Positions 1 to 6,862 of a stretch of DNA of 14,709 nt are shown here, one piece after another; the stretch's first letter is position 1, and the number at the start of each line of letters is the position of its first letter. The notes under the pieces were generated by a model that worked only from the letters and a program-made list of their open reading frames with translations, was not told the DNA's origin and did not search any database. Source of the DNA: Cellvibrionaceae bacterium (GTDB lineage: Bacteria > Pseudomonadota > Gammaproteobacteria > Pseudomonadales > Cellvibrionaceae); NCBI GenBank assembly GCA_030597965.1, contig JAUVQU010000038.1, positions 1 through 14,709 of the forward strand, written 5' to 3'. Both the position numbers and the translations under genes were made by a program.

Positions 1-262
1 AACCTAGTTTCGCCACGACTTCCTGTAGACGGTCAGTGCCGGACTGGTGATCTACGGCAGTCATACAGACCTTGCCGCCAAACGCTTTAACCGCTGTTTC
101 TATACGCTCGTCATCGGTCGCTACAATCACATCGGATGCATTACTTTTTAACGCCTGTTCGTAAACGCGCTGAATCATCATTTTGCCTGCGATATCAGCC
201 AGCGGCTTGGCGGGTAAACGACTGGATGCATAACGGGCAGGAATAACTACTGTAAACTTCAT
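1..262 (-). CDS. kdsB: 3-deoxy-manno-octulosonate cytidylyltransferase (CMP-KDO synthetase), N-terminal part
   Basis: KdsB activates the sugar KDO with CTP to give CMP-KDO in the cytoplasm, the donor for the LPS inner core. Only the first 87 residues lie in the window; the rest runs off the left edge (the family is about 250 residues long). The translation starts MKFTVVIPARYASSRLPAKP, the nucleotide-binding start of the family (IPARxxSxRLPxKPL). It continues with ATDDERI near residues 48-54 and DHQSGTDR near residues 71-78, both hallmarks of KdsB. The ATG at 260-262 is the natural start because the family begins a few residues before the IPAR motif. It lies 34 bp downstream of the lpxK stop on the same strand, so it is probably cotranscribed with lpxK. 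In many relatives a small Trm112/YcaR gene sits between lpxK and kdsB; it is absent here. Identification is very secure. Confidence 0.95.
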   Translation of the reverse strand, partial: MKFTVVIPARYASSRLPAKPLADIAGKMMIQRVYEQALKSNASDVIVATDDERIETAVKAFGGKVCMTAVDHQSGTDRLQEVVAKLG

Positions 263-296
263 ATATGGGCACTTCTATTTCTAGGAATAATAGCGG

Positions 297-1373
297 TTAT
301 TTTTTAATTAACGGAGCAATAAATTGATCAATTGACTCATAAAAAGTGTGATCAAACTCCGCTTCAATGGCTAATGACCACCAATTATTCTGTGCAAAGT
401 TCTGACATTTCACAGCGTCTTTAGACGTCATGACCACGGGCTTATTACTCGCTTCGAAAAAATCTTCCTCGACAAACTTATGATGATCATCGAAGGGTTT
501 GGTTTGTGCGTCCACACCCAGTTCAACCAAGCTATCAAAAAAACGTTGCGGGTTACCAATACCCGAGACAGCAAACACAGCCTCATCACCCCAGGGCAGA
601 GACAAGTTTTTCTGCTCATCATTCTGTCCTTGTGTTTGTGTAACTTCGAACTCATCGCCTGTTTTAATATTAATCCAGCGAGTTGGCTTAAGTCTCATAG
701 CCGCAACTTCTGTCGCACCTTCGGTGTATCGGTTTAATTGAGATTGTGCCGCTTCTGTTAGGTTGCCATTGGCAAGAATCAAGTCAACCTCCTGCAAACG
801 TTCAGGCGGCTCTCTGAGAGGACCTGCCGGTAAGCAGTAACCATTACCTAAACCACGCTGAGCATCCATCACACAAAGTTCAAACTGACGCGGTAAGGCG
901 TAGTGCTGCATGCCATCATCGCTCAAGATAATGTCACAATTATTATTGGCTAAAAGGTATTGTGCCGCCGCGTAACGATCCGGGCCAACAACTACCGGGC
1001 AGCCAGTGGCGTTAGTGATCAGCAGGGGTTCATCACCCACCTGTTCAGGAGAGCTAGCGGCATCCACCGGGAAAGGGTAATACGGTGCTTTTGCGCCATA
1101 GCCACGACTGATAATACCCGGGCGCAGGTTTTTATCGCGTAAATAATTGGCCAAGCCTATTATCACTGGGGTTTTGCCAGTACCACCAACCGCAATGTTA
1201 CCCACCACCAGTACCGGCACTGGTAAATCTTCTGTATTCGATTGATGGGAATAACGACGTCGTTTAGCAACTAATACAAACAACCACGACAGAGGCATGG
1301 TGAGTGGAAAGAGCAAATACCACCACCAACGCCCTTGGTACCATGCTGCAGAGATTGATTGTTGTGTCAGCAT
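297..1373 (-). CDS. lpxK: Tetraacyldisaccharide 4'-kinase
   Basis: LpxK transfers the ATP gamma-phosphate to the 4' position of the lipid A disaccharide precursor at the cytoplasmic face of the inner membrane, giving lipid IVA. The 358-residue length is normal for the family. A hydrophobic segment near residues 18-36 fits the known N-terminal membrane anchor. The Walker A loop GGTGKTP is at residues 63-69, preceded by VPVLVVGNI as is typical. Further family motifs are ISRGYG, VGDEPLLI, LSDDGMQHY and DDHHKF. The ATG start has GGAATAAGG just upstream. It follows exbD by 30 bp and precedes kdsB by 34 bp, the usual gammaproteobacterial order, so an operon is likely. Nothing appears truncated. Confidence 0.96.
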   Translation of the reverse strand: MLTQQSISAAWYQGRWWWYLLFPLTMPLSWLFVLVAKRRRYSHQSNTEDLPVPVLVVGNIAVGGTGKTPVIIGLANYLRDKNLRPGIISRGYGAKAPYYPFPVDAASSPEQVGDEPLLITNATGCPVVVGPDRYAAAQYLLANNNCDIILSDDGMQHYALPRQFELCVMDAQRGLGNGYCLPAGPLREPPERLQEVDLILANGNLTEAAQSQLNRYTEGATEVAAMRLKPTRWINIKTGDEFEVTQTQGQNDEQKNLSLPWGDEAVFAVSGIGNPQRFFDSLVELGVDAQTKPFDDHHKFVEEDFFEASNKPVVMTSKDAVKCQNFAQNNWWSLAIEAEFDHTFYESIDQFIAPLIKK

Positions 1374-1403
1374 GCCTTATTCCACATAGACTATTGAAGA
1401 CCT

Positions 1404-1826
1404 TTATTGATCCGTCTTCGGATTACGGGTTGTCATACTCAAATGAACAAAACCTAACTGCCCTGCCGCATCCATTGCTGTTATCACCGCCTGATGCGGG
1501 GTTTGTGCATCGGCTGTAATACTGAGAGGCACCTTAGTGTCTCCACCCGAAAGGTCGCTAATGGCACGCTTTAAAGTAGCCATCGAGTTGTTCATTAACG
1601 CTTGGCCATTAATTGAGTAATCGCCTTGAGCGGTAATTAAAATATCGAGTTGCCGTGGTGCGTCTATGGAAGCCTCGCCCACTGCCTCGGGTAAGTCCAC
1701 ACTCAAATGAGTTTCTTTTGTGAATGTGGTGGACACCATAAAAAAGATCAGCAACAAAAAAACCACATCAATTAATGGCGTTAAATTGATGGAGTCTTCC
1801 GCTTGGCTCTGTCGTTTAAACTTCAC
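1404..1826 (-). CDS. exbD: ExbD/TolR-family biopolymer transport protein
   Basis: ExbD is the smaller stator subunit that uses the proton motive force with ExbB, normally to energise TonB or a related envelope process. The 140-residue protein has the standard layout: a short cytoplasmic N-terminus, one membrane helix at about residues 20-36, and a periplasmic domain. The motif NLTPLIDVVFLLLIFFM contains Asp20, which corresponds to the essential proton-carrying Asp of the family. The start is GTG (1824-1826, complement), which places the helix at the usual distance from the N-terminus; a GGTGA lies just upstream. It begins 10 bp after exbB, so the two are almost certainly translated from one mRNA. 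No TonB lies in the window. In this comEC/lpxK context the pair may serve an envelope function other than TonB, which is an inference from synteny only. Confidence 0.93.
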   Translation of the reverse strand: MKFKRQSQAEDSINLTPLIDVVFLLLIFFMVSTTFTKETHLSVDLPEAVGEASIDAPRQLDILITAQGDYSINGQALMNNSMATLKRAISDLSGGDTKVPLSITADAQTPHQAVITAMDAAGQLGFVHLSMTTRNPKTDQ

Positions 1827-1836
1827 GCCGTCACCA

Positions 1837-2460
1837 CTACTTCTTCACATCTACGCGTCGATCATTGTGTAGAGCATCCACCAACTTAATAGCTTCCTGT
1901 TCCATAAAAACCACAAGCCCATCGACATGGCGCTGAAAATAACGGTGCGCAATCATGGCTGGAATCGCAACACACAATCCTGCTGCAGTGGTAATTAACG
2001 CCTCGGAAATACCGCCGGCAAGAACGCCCGCATTACCTGTTCCCTCTAGCATAATAGCGGTAAATACTTTAATCATGCCCAGTACTGTACCCAATAAACC
2101 CAGTAACGGCGCAATAGCGGCAATAGTGCCGAGCACACTGAGGTAGCGCTCCATTTCATGGATAACATGATTAGCGGCCTCCTGGATACTGTCCTTCATG
2201 ACCTCACGCCCCTGACGACTATTGCTTAAACCTGCGGCAAAGATACGACCAAGACCTGAACTGTTCTTTAATTCATAAAGTTTAGCACTGTCCATTTGGT
2301 TGTTTTTTAACCAGCCCCAGACTTGGGCCAATAGGTGTTTTGGTGCTATTTTTTTAGGGCCAAGCGTCCAGTAACGCTCAACACTGATAGCAATCACAGC
2401 AACGGAACACAAGATTATAGGCAGCATCAGCCAGCCACCCGCCGCGATTATTTCAAACAC
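1837..2460 (-). CDS. exbB: MotA/TolQ/ExbB-family proton channel protein
   Basis: This is the ExbB-type subunit that pairs with the adjacent ExbD to form an inner-membrane proton-driven motor. It has 207 residues, within the family range. The first membrane helix is at about residues 5-24 (GGWLMLPIILCSVAVIAISVE), and two more follow at about residues 105-130 and 148-172. The core reads LGTIAAIAPLLGLLGTVLGM and then GISEALITTAAGLCVAIPAM, both strongly typical of ExbB/TolQ. The start is GTG at 2458-2460 (complement), with AGAGG six bases upstream. An ATG overlapping it by two bases is in another frame and reaches a stop after four codons, so GTG decides the start. It is 163 bp downstream of comEC, with an inverted repeat between them, and 10 bp upstream of exbD. 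Confidence 0.93.
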   Translation of the reverse strand: MFEIIAAGGWLMLPIILCSVAVIAISVERYWTLGPKKIAPKHLLAQVWGWLKNNQMDSAKLYELKNSSGLGRIFAAGLSNSRQGREVMKDSIQEAANHVIHEMERYLSVLGTIAAIAPLLGLLGTVLGMIKVFTAIMLEGTGNAGVLAGGISEALITTAAGLCVAIPAMIAHRYFQRHVDGLVVFMEQEAIKLVDALHNDRRVDVKK

Positions 2461-2548
2461 ATGTCACCTCTTTTAGATCATTAACCACTTTTATTCACTA
2501 ACAGCCAGTCATCTGCGGCAGTGATTTATCTGACTGACTTTATCACAC

Positions 2549-2591
2549 CCTCCCCTCAATTGAGCAACTCCAAACACTCAATTGTGGGAGG
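2549..2591 (-). promoter_or_regulatory. Imperfect inverted repeat between comEC and exbB
   Basis: Arms CCTCCC plus CAATTG (2549-2562, with two extra bases) pair with CAATTG plus GGGAGG (2579-2591, with one extra base) around a 16-base loop. It lies just past the comEC stop on the transcribed strand. There is no T-run after it, so it is a weak terminator or a processing site at best. The inner arms also contain the short palindrome CTCAATTGAG, so it could be an operator for exbB instead. Confidence 0.35.
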
Positions 2592-2623
2592 CTGCACAAA
2601 ACTCAACCAAGACGACCATAAAA

Positions 2624-5056
2624 CTAACGCCAATACCTTTTCTGTAGATCCCGATACCCCTCTGGTAATTGATTCTCCGTAAAAAGAAAGCGTAACGCGC
2701 CCATTTCTGCCGTCGAAAGTATGTGTATTCCCTTCTTGTTGTAACGCGTTACCACCGAGGGATGTGGGTGTCCATAACGGCTAAGGTAACCCGCGCTCGC
2801 AATGGCCCATGTCGGACTCATGAGTCGGAGGAATCGTTCGCTTGACGATGTTTTACTGCCATGGTGTGGCATCACCAGACCAGTAACACCTAATTGTAAT
2901 TTAGGATGTTTAGTAAAATAACGCTCCTGCAGGGCTTCAATATCACCTGGAACCAACACTCTTTCATCTCCCAGTGAGACCAGCAAAACACAAGAACGAT
3001 TGTTCCCTTTTGCTGAATTCTTTATCGATAACGGATTGGCCAAAAGATCAAAATGAACCCCTCCTAACATCCAATATTGATCTGTACTGCAGGGCTCCAT
3101 TAATCCGTAATATTTGACATCCACAGCGCCCTTTAACTTATCTACCTCCCCCGCCCATACCTTGCCAACAGGTACTTTATTCGCAACCGAATTCCAGCCG
3201 CCGCTATGATCACTGTCGCCATGACTGATAACTACCGTATTAAGACGCTTAACGCCTAATCGATTCATCGAGGGCAATACGATCGAGCTACCTGCATCGA
3301 AACCTGATCCATAGGCAGGCCCCGCATCAAATAAAACAGAACCTTCATTTGTAACAACTAACACAGACAAACCCTGACCCACATCCAGCACCCAAAGCTG
3401 CGGCTTTTTTTCTACTGGCTGAGCAATCAGTATTAAAACAATACCTAATAATGCGGTCGCTTTAGCTGGGAGTTTTTTAGGAGCGTAATAAAACGCCAGA
3501 AGCACGGCACTTAGTATTACTAGACTTGGCGAAAGGTAAATATCTTGACCGTTGATAAATGACGAATAGGTATTTTCTCCCCGGAGTAGACTCTTCGCCT
3601 GCCTTTGAGACTCCCAGTCACTAAGCCACGACAATGCATCCAATAACCGCTGGATAGACCAATCAGCCAAATACCACAGGTGCAACCCCAACCACTCATT
3701 GATCGTGATTAATAACGCCCCCAAAAGCAGTGGCGGAACCACCATAAGTCCCACCCAGGGGATAGCTACTAAATTGACTAACAGCGACCAGCCACTCACA
3801 CCAAGCCCAAACCAAAGTAGCGGCAAGAGCAAGCCAATAAATACCAGCAATTGAGCCCATATCAATCGATGAATAAGGTTTCTATTCTGCCATACGGGTG
3901 CTTGAAAACCGGCAATAAGTGCCGCTACGGCCATATAGGTCATCCAAAAGCCAGCGCCGAATCCCGACAAGGGCGAGCACGCCAATATTAACGCCATGCT
4001 CAACCACCAAGCCTGCCACACTGAATGATTACGCCCCCATAACTGCCAGATAGATAGGCTCAACAACATCACCAAAGCTCGTTGTGCTGGTAAAGAAAAG
4101 CCTGCCAGCGCAGCGTAAATACCGGCAAAGACGACGGAACCAACAATAGCCCAGTACGGCGTAAAGACGTGATGTGGCCACCGCACTGAAAGAAGGCGCG
4201 CAATACCCCCAATTAAAAAATAACCAAACGCAGCCGCCAAACCAATGTGCAGCCCAGAGATCGCCAGTAAATGCGCCAAACCAAAATGATTAATACGCGC
4301 CTGCTGATCGGCCGTCATGGCACTGCGATCACCCAACAATAAAGCACGCAGAATTGGGGTGTTAGATTGATGATAATTATCAATACCGGCATCCACAGCA
4401 CCAAGTGCAATGCCTAGATGATCATCCAGATATTGCCTATAAGCGCCAAGGTAGTCCCATCCGCTGTATTTTATAAAATGGTTTTCAGAATGAGTCCTGA
4501 CATAACCTGTAGCACCAATACCCTTGGTCAACAGCCAACGCTCGTAGTCAAAACCACCGGGATTTACAGAGCCATGAGGCCGTTTAAGCTTTACCCTTAA
4601 TTGCCAGCACTCACCCAGTTTCGGAATACGCTCAGGCTGATCGTGCGTTTTAAACCATGAAAGCCGGATGCGTTTAGGGGTAGTAATAACAAGACCAGAC
4701 TCACTGTGTGCCATCAAGCTCGGCTCAAATTCAAAACGATAGCTTCGACTTTTAAAACTAACGAGTGATGAAACGCACCCTTGCACATCAAAAATTTGCC
4801 CTGAATAATGCTCTGGAAGCTGATTCTTCAGGGCAGAATGCCCCCAGTTAACCGATAAAACACCAGAAAATAATACGACCAATAAAAAACTGGAAAGCCG
4901 CACTATTCGATGATGGTGTAACAACCTGGAAAAATATAGGGAGAGCAAACAAGTACAGGCAGGAAAAAGAAAAAGGCTTAACCTCGGCAACGAAGGCACA
5001 AACCCCCAAGCCAGAATAGAGATGCAAAAAATAATAAAATATTTCAAGACCATCAT
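2624..5056 (-). CDS. comEC: DNA internalization-related competence protein ComEC/Rec2
   Basis: ComEC forms the inner-membrane channel that brings single-stranded DNA into the cytoplasm during natural transformation. All three family parts are present in 810 residues. First come N-terminal membrane helices and a soluble OB/DUF4131-like region (about 1-200). Then comes the polytopic Competence domain (about 225-530) with HLLAISGLHIGLAAAFGYF. Last is a C-terminal metallo-beta-lactamase domain (about 555-800). That domain keeps VLDVGQGLS, LFDAGP, SHGDSDHSGG (His612, Asp616, His617) and MPHHGSK (His731/His732), so metal-dependent hydrolysis looks intact. Two ATGs stand in tandem (5051-5056); AAGG directly abuts the first, so the second may be the used start. 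The gene is full length with no frameshift. It heads the same-strand cluster with exbBD, lpxK and kdsB, a common gammaproteobacterial arrangement. Presence of the gene alone does not prove that the organism is transformable. Confidence 0.95.
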   Translation of the reverse strand: MMVLKYFIIFCISILAWGFVPSLPRLSLFLFPACTCLLSLYFSRLLHHHRIVRLSSFLLVVLFSGVLSVNWGHSALKNQLPEHYSGQIFDVQGCVSSLVSFKSRSYRFEFEPSLMAHSESGLVITTPKRIRLSWFKTHDQPERIPKLGECWQLRVKLKRPHGSVNPGGFDYERWLLTKGIGATGYVRTHSENHFIKYSGWDYLGAYRQYLDDHLGIALGAVDAGIDNYHQSNTPILRALLLGDRSAMTADQQARINHFGLAHLLAISGLHIGLAAAFGYFLIGGIARLLSVRWPHHVFTPYWAIVGSVVFAGIYAALAGFSLPAQRALVMLLSLSIWQLWGRNHSVWQAWWLSMALILACSPLSGFGAGFWMTYMAVAALIAGFQAPVWQNRNLIHRLIWAQLLVFIGLLLPLLWFGLGVSGWSLLVNLVAIPWVGLMVVPPLLLGALLITINEWLGLHLWYLADWSIQRLLDALSWLSDWESQRQAKSLLRGENTYSSFINGQDIYLSPSLVILSAVLLAFYYAPKKLPAKATALLGIVLILIAQPVEKKPQLWVLDVGQGLSVLVVTNEGSVLFDAGPAYGSGFDAGSSIVLPSMNRLGVKRLNTVVISHGDSDHSGGWNSVANKVPVGKVWAGEVDKLKGAVDVKYYGLMEPCSTDQYWMLGGVHFDLLANPLSIKNSAKGNNRSCVLLVSLGDERVLVPGDIEALQERYFTKHPKLQLGVTGLVMPHHGSKTSSSERFLRLMSPTWAIASAGYLSRYGHPHPSVVTRYNKKGIHILSTAEMGALRFLFTENQLPEGYRDLQKRYWR

Positions 5057-5146
5057 CCTTGATAGACCTAAGATTCAACAGCATCGCACAAGTTTATGGA
5101 TAGAGGAATATGTCTCGTTCCCAGCGCTAAACTGATCAGCTAAGAT

Positions 5147-5626
5147 ATGAACACTATCAGCGAGATAAAAATGAAACACCTACTCATCGTCTACCACACA
5201 CAATCGGGCAATACCGGCCAACTTTGCGAGGCGGTAGTGGCTGGTGCACAAGAGGAAACGGAGATAGAGCTACGCTGTAAAATGGCCAAAGACAGCGACT
5301 TAGATGATCTATTGTGGAGTGATGCCATCCTTTTCGGCACGCCTGAAAATTTTGGTTACATGAGCGGTGCACTCAAAGATTTTTTTGATCGTACCTACTA
5401 CCCCGCCGAGCCTTACGAGTTAAATCGCCCCTATGCTCTGTTTATATCCGCAGGTAATGACGGCACAGGGGCTGTCAGAGAGTGCGATAGAATTTTAACC
5501 GGCTACCCTATGAAAAAAGTAATTGAGCCATTAATCGCCCGTGGAGAAGTTACCCCTGAGCACCTTGAACAAGCGAAAGAACTGGGACAAACCATGGCCT
5601 GCGGCCTAGCTTTTGGTATTTATTAA
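5147..5626 (+). CDS. Flavodoxin-fold FMN-binding protein (WrbA/NAD(P)H quinone reductase-like)
   Basis: A small cytoplasmic protein of the flavodoxin-like superfamily that probably binds FMN and acts in electron transfer or quinone/FMN reduction. The phosphate-binding loop HTQSGNTG follows the first beta strand LLIVY. A second motif, GTPENFGYMSGALKDFFDRT, matches the FMN-contacting loop of WrbA-type proteins (GTPxxFGxMxxxxKxFxD). A third loop, SAGNDGTGA, follows the fourth strand. At 159 residues it is shorter than WrbA (about 200) and nearer to minimal flavodoxin family members. The start is uncertain. The ATG at 5147 adds eight residues, whereas the ATG at 5171 gives the usual MKHLLIVY beginning and has GCGAGA upstream; I favour 5171. 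Its last five codons form the start of a tandem 41 bp repeat. It is transcribed divergently from comEC with a 90 bp gap. The exact substrate cannot be told. Confidence 0.82.
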   Translation: MNTISEIKMKHLLIVYHTQSGNTGQLCEAVVAGAQEETEIELRCKMAKDSDLDDLLWSDAILFGTPENFGYMSGALKDFFDRTYYPAEPYELNRPYALFISAGNDGTGAVRECDRILTGYPMKKVIEPLIARGEVTPEHLEQAKELGQTMACGLAFGIY

Positions 5627-5756
5627 AAGCCAACATCTTTTATAAATAACCTTTTGGTATTTATTAAAAACCAACATCTTTTATAAATACCCTTTTTGGT
5701 GTTTATTAAAACCACAATCTTTCATGAAAAACCTTTTAGCATCTACTGAAGATATT
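5610..5756 (+). repeat. Tandem 41 bp repeat, three copies plus a decayed fourth
   Basis: Three successive 41-base units lie at 5610-5650, 5651-5691 and 5692-5732, with a weak partial fourth from 5733. Units 1 and 2 differ at 2 of 41 positions, unit 3 is more diverged, and unit 4 keeps only a resemblance to the first 20 bases. Unit 1 includes the last codons and stop of the flavodoxin gene (TTTGGTATTTATTAA), so the array appears to have grown from the 3' end of that gene. At each junction ATAAATACC-like and GGTATTTAT-like arms can pair into an AT-rich hairpin (5642-5664 and 5683-5706). The unit is not a multiple of three, so it is not coding. Confidence 0.85.
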
Positions 5757-5764
5757 AATTCACT

Positions 5765-6781
5765 ATGGCTACGATCGGCACCCACTACATAAAAAGCGCC
5801 CTAGGTGGTGCAAAAGCGCGCGGACTGGACACCAAGGCATTACTGCGAAAAGCACGTATTCCTGAGAAACCTCTGCGCGACCCTAAAGAACGGATTCATG
5901 TTGATCTCGTCGCGAAGCTCTATCGCTCCATTGGGGAGGAACTCAATGATGAGTTTATGGGCTTCACCGAAAAACCCATTAAAGCTGGCACGTTCGATTT
6001 AATGGCCGAGTGGGTATCAAGCGCTGAAACACTGGAAGAATTATTACAACGTGGCATTCGCTTTTACAATCAAATCACCGACGAGCTGCAAATGACCTTA
6101 GAGGTAGAAGGTGAACACGTGTACCTCACCACGGTCTTTCGCCAACCCGATATAGATTTTGAACATTTTTACATTGAATACTGGCACGTCATTTGGCACC
6201 GCTTCGCCAGCTGGTATATCGGCAAGCCTATCAAGCTGGTGGGTGCCTATATTAATTACACCCCGATTGACGCCAAAGAGTTCAGCCTGCTGTTTCGCTG
6301 CCCAACGCATTTAAACAGTAAATATAATCGCCTGGTTTTTCATCGCAATTATTTAGAGCAGCCCCTGGTAAAAAGTGCTCGAGAATTACAGGTATTTTTA
6401 ACGCGCGCGCCGATTGATTTACTGACCATTCCCGGTGAAGACACCAGTTTAACAGCGCACATCAATTTATTATTACAGTCGAAAGGTAATGAAGTTTTAG
6501 TGCTGCCCAATTCGGATCAATTAGCCGAACAGTTACACATCAGCGAACAAACATTGAGGCGAAAATTAAGCGCTGAAGGGACAAGCTACCAACAGATCAA
6601 AGACAACATACGCAATGATTTAGCCAATAAGTTATTAGGTAATAGAACGCTGACCATCGCAGAAATCGCACACCAGCTAAACTTTAGTGAACCGCGCGCA
6701 TTTACCCGCGCATTTAAGCAATGGACTGGCGTTACCCCCAAAGAATACCGAATGGAAAAGCTGGCTAGAAACAAAAATTAA
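5765..6781 (+). CDS. AraC-family transcriptional regulator with N-terminal ligand-binding domain
   Basis: A 338-residue DNA-binding regulator. Residues about 20-210 resemble the 'arabinose-binding' type N-terminal domain found in OruR/ArgR-like and related AraC proteins, which senses a small ligand. Residues about 245-332 form the AraC DNA-binding domain with two helix-turn-helix units. The first is around DQLAEQLHISEQTLRRKLSA (251-270). The second is around TIAEIAHQLNFSEPRAFTRAF (297-317), followed by the signature FKQWTGVTPKEYR. The start ATG at 5765 has only a distant GAAG upstream, so translation initiation may be weak. It lies downstream of the flavodoxin gene across the repeat array and converges on the esterase gene. 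The ligand and targets cannot be read from the sequence. Control of the neighbouring esterase or flavodoxin is only a possibility. Confidence 0.9.
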   Translation: MATIGTHYIKSALGGAKARGLDTKALLRKARIPEKPLRDPKERIHVDLVAKLYRSIGEELNDEFMGFTEKPIKAGTFDLMAEWVSSAETLEELLQRGIRFYNQITDELQMTLEVEGEHVYLTTVFRQPDIDFEHFYIEYWHVIWHRFASWYIGKPIKLVGAYINYTPIDAKEFSLLFRCPTHLNSKYNRLVFHRNYLEQPLVKSARELQVFLTRAPIDLLTIPGEDTSLTAHINLLLQSKGNEVLVLPNSDQLAEQLHISEQTLRRKLSAEGTSYQQIKDNIRNDLANKLLGNRTLTIAEIAHQLNFSEPRAFTRAFKQWTGVTPKEYRMEKLARNKN

Positions 6782-6802
6782 TTCAGCTAAATCATCACCC
6801 AT

Positions 6803-6833
6803 AAAAAAGCCGAGATAGAATTCTCGGCTTTTT
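6803..6833. terminator. Bidirectional rho-independent terminator
   Basis: A perfect 7 bp stem GCCGAGA/TCTCGGC (6809-6815 and 6822-6828) with a 6-base loop is preceded by six A and followed by five T. It can therefore stop transcription both from the AraC gene (plus) and from the esterase gene (minus), which converge here. The flanking TTTTATTTTATT strengthens the plus-strand tail. Confidence 0.92.
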
Positions 6834-6862
6834 GTTTTATTTTATTAAAGTACCGCTATTAT

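Noticed and set aside
4848..5084. 78-codon minus-strand frame overlapping the comEC start
   Set aside because: It overlaps the ComEC N-terminus in another frame and has no family resemblance.
5109..5129. Six-codon ORF (MSRSQR) behind a good AGAGGA site upstream of the flavodoxin gene
   Set aside because: It is too short to support as a leader peptide, and no attenuator-like structure follows.
5610..5756. CRISPR array
   Set aside because: The 41 bp units are directly adjacent with no variable spacers and are degenerate, so this is a tandem repeat.
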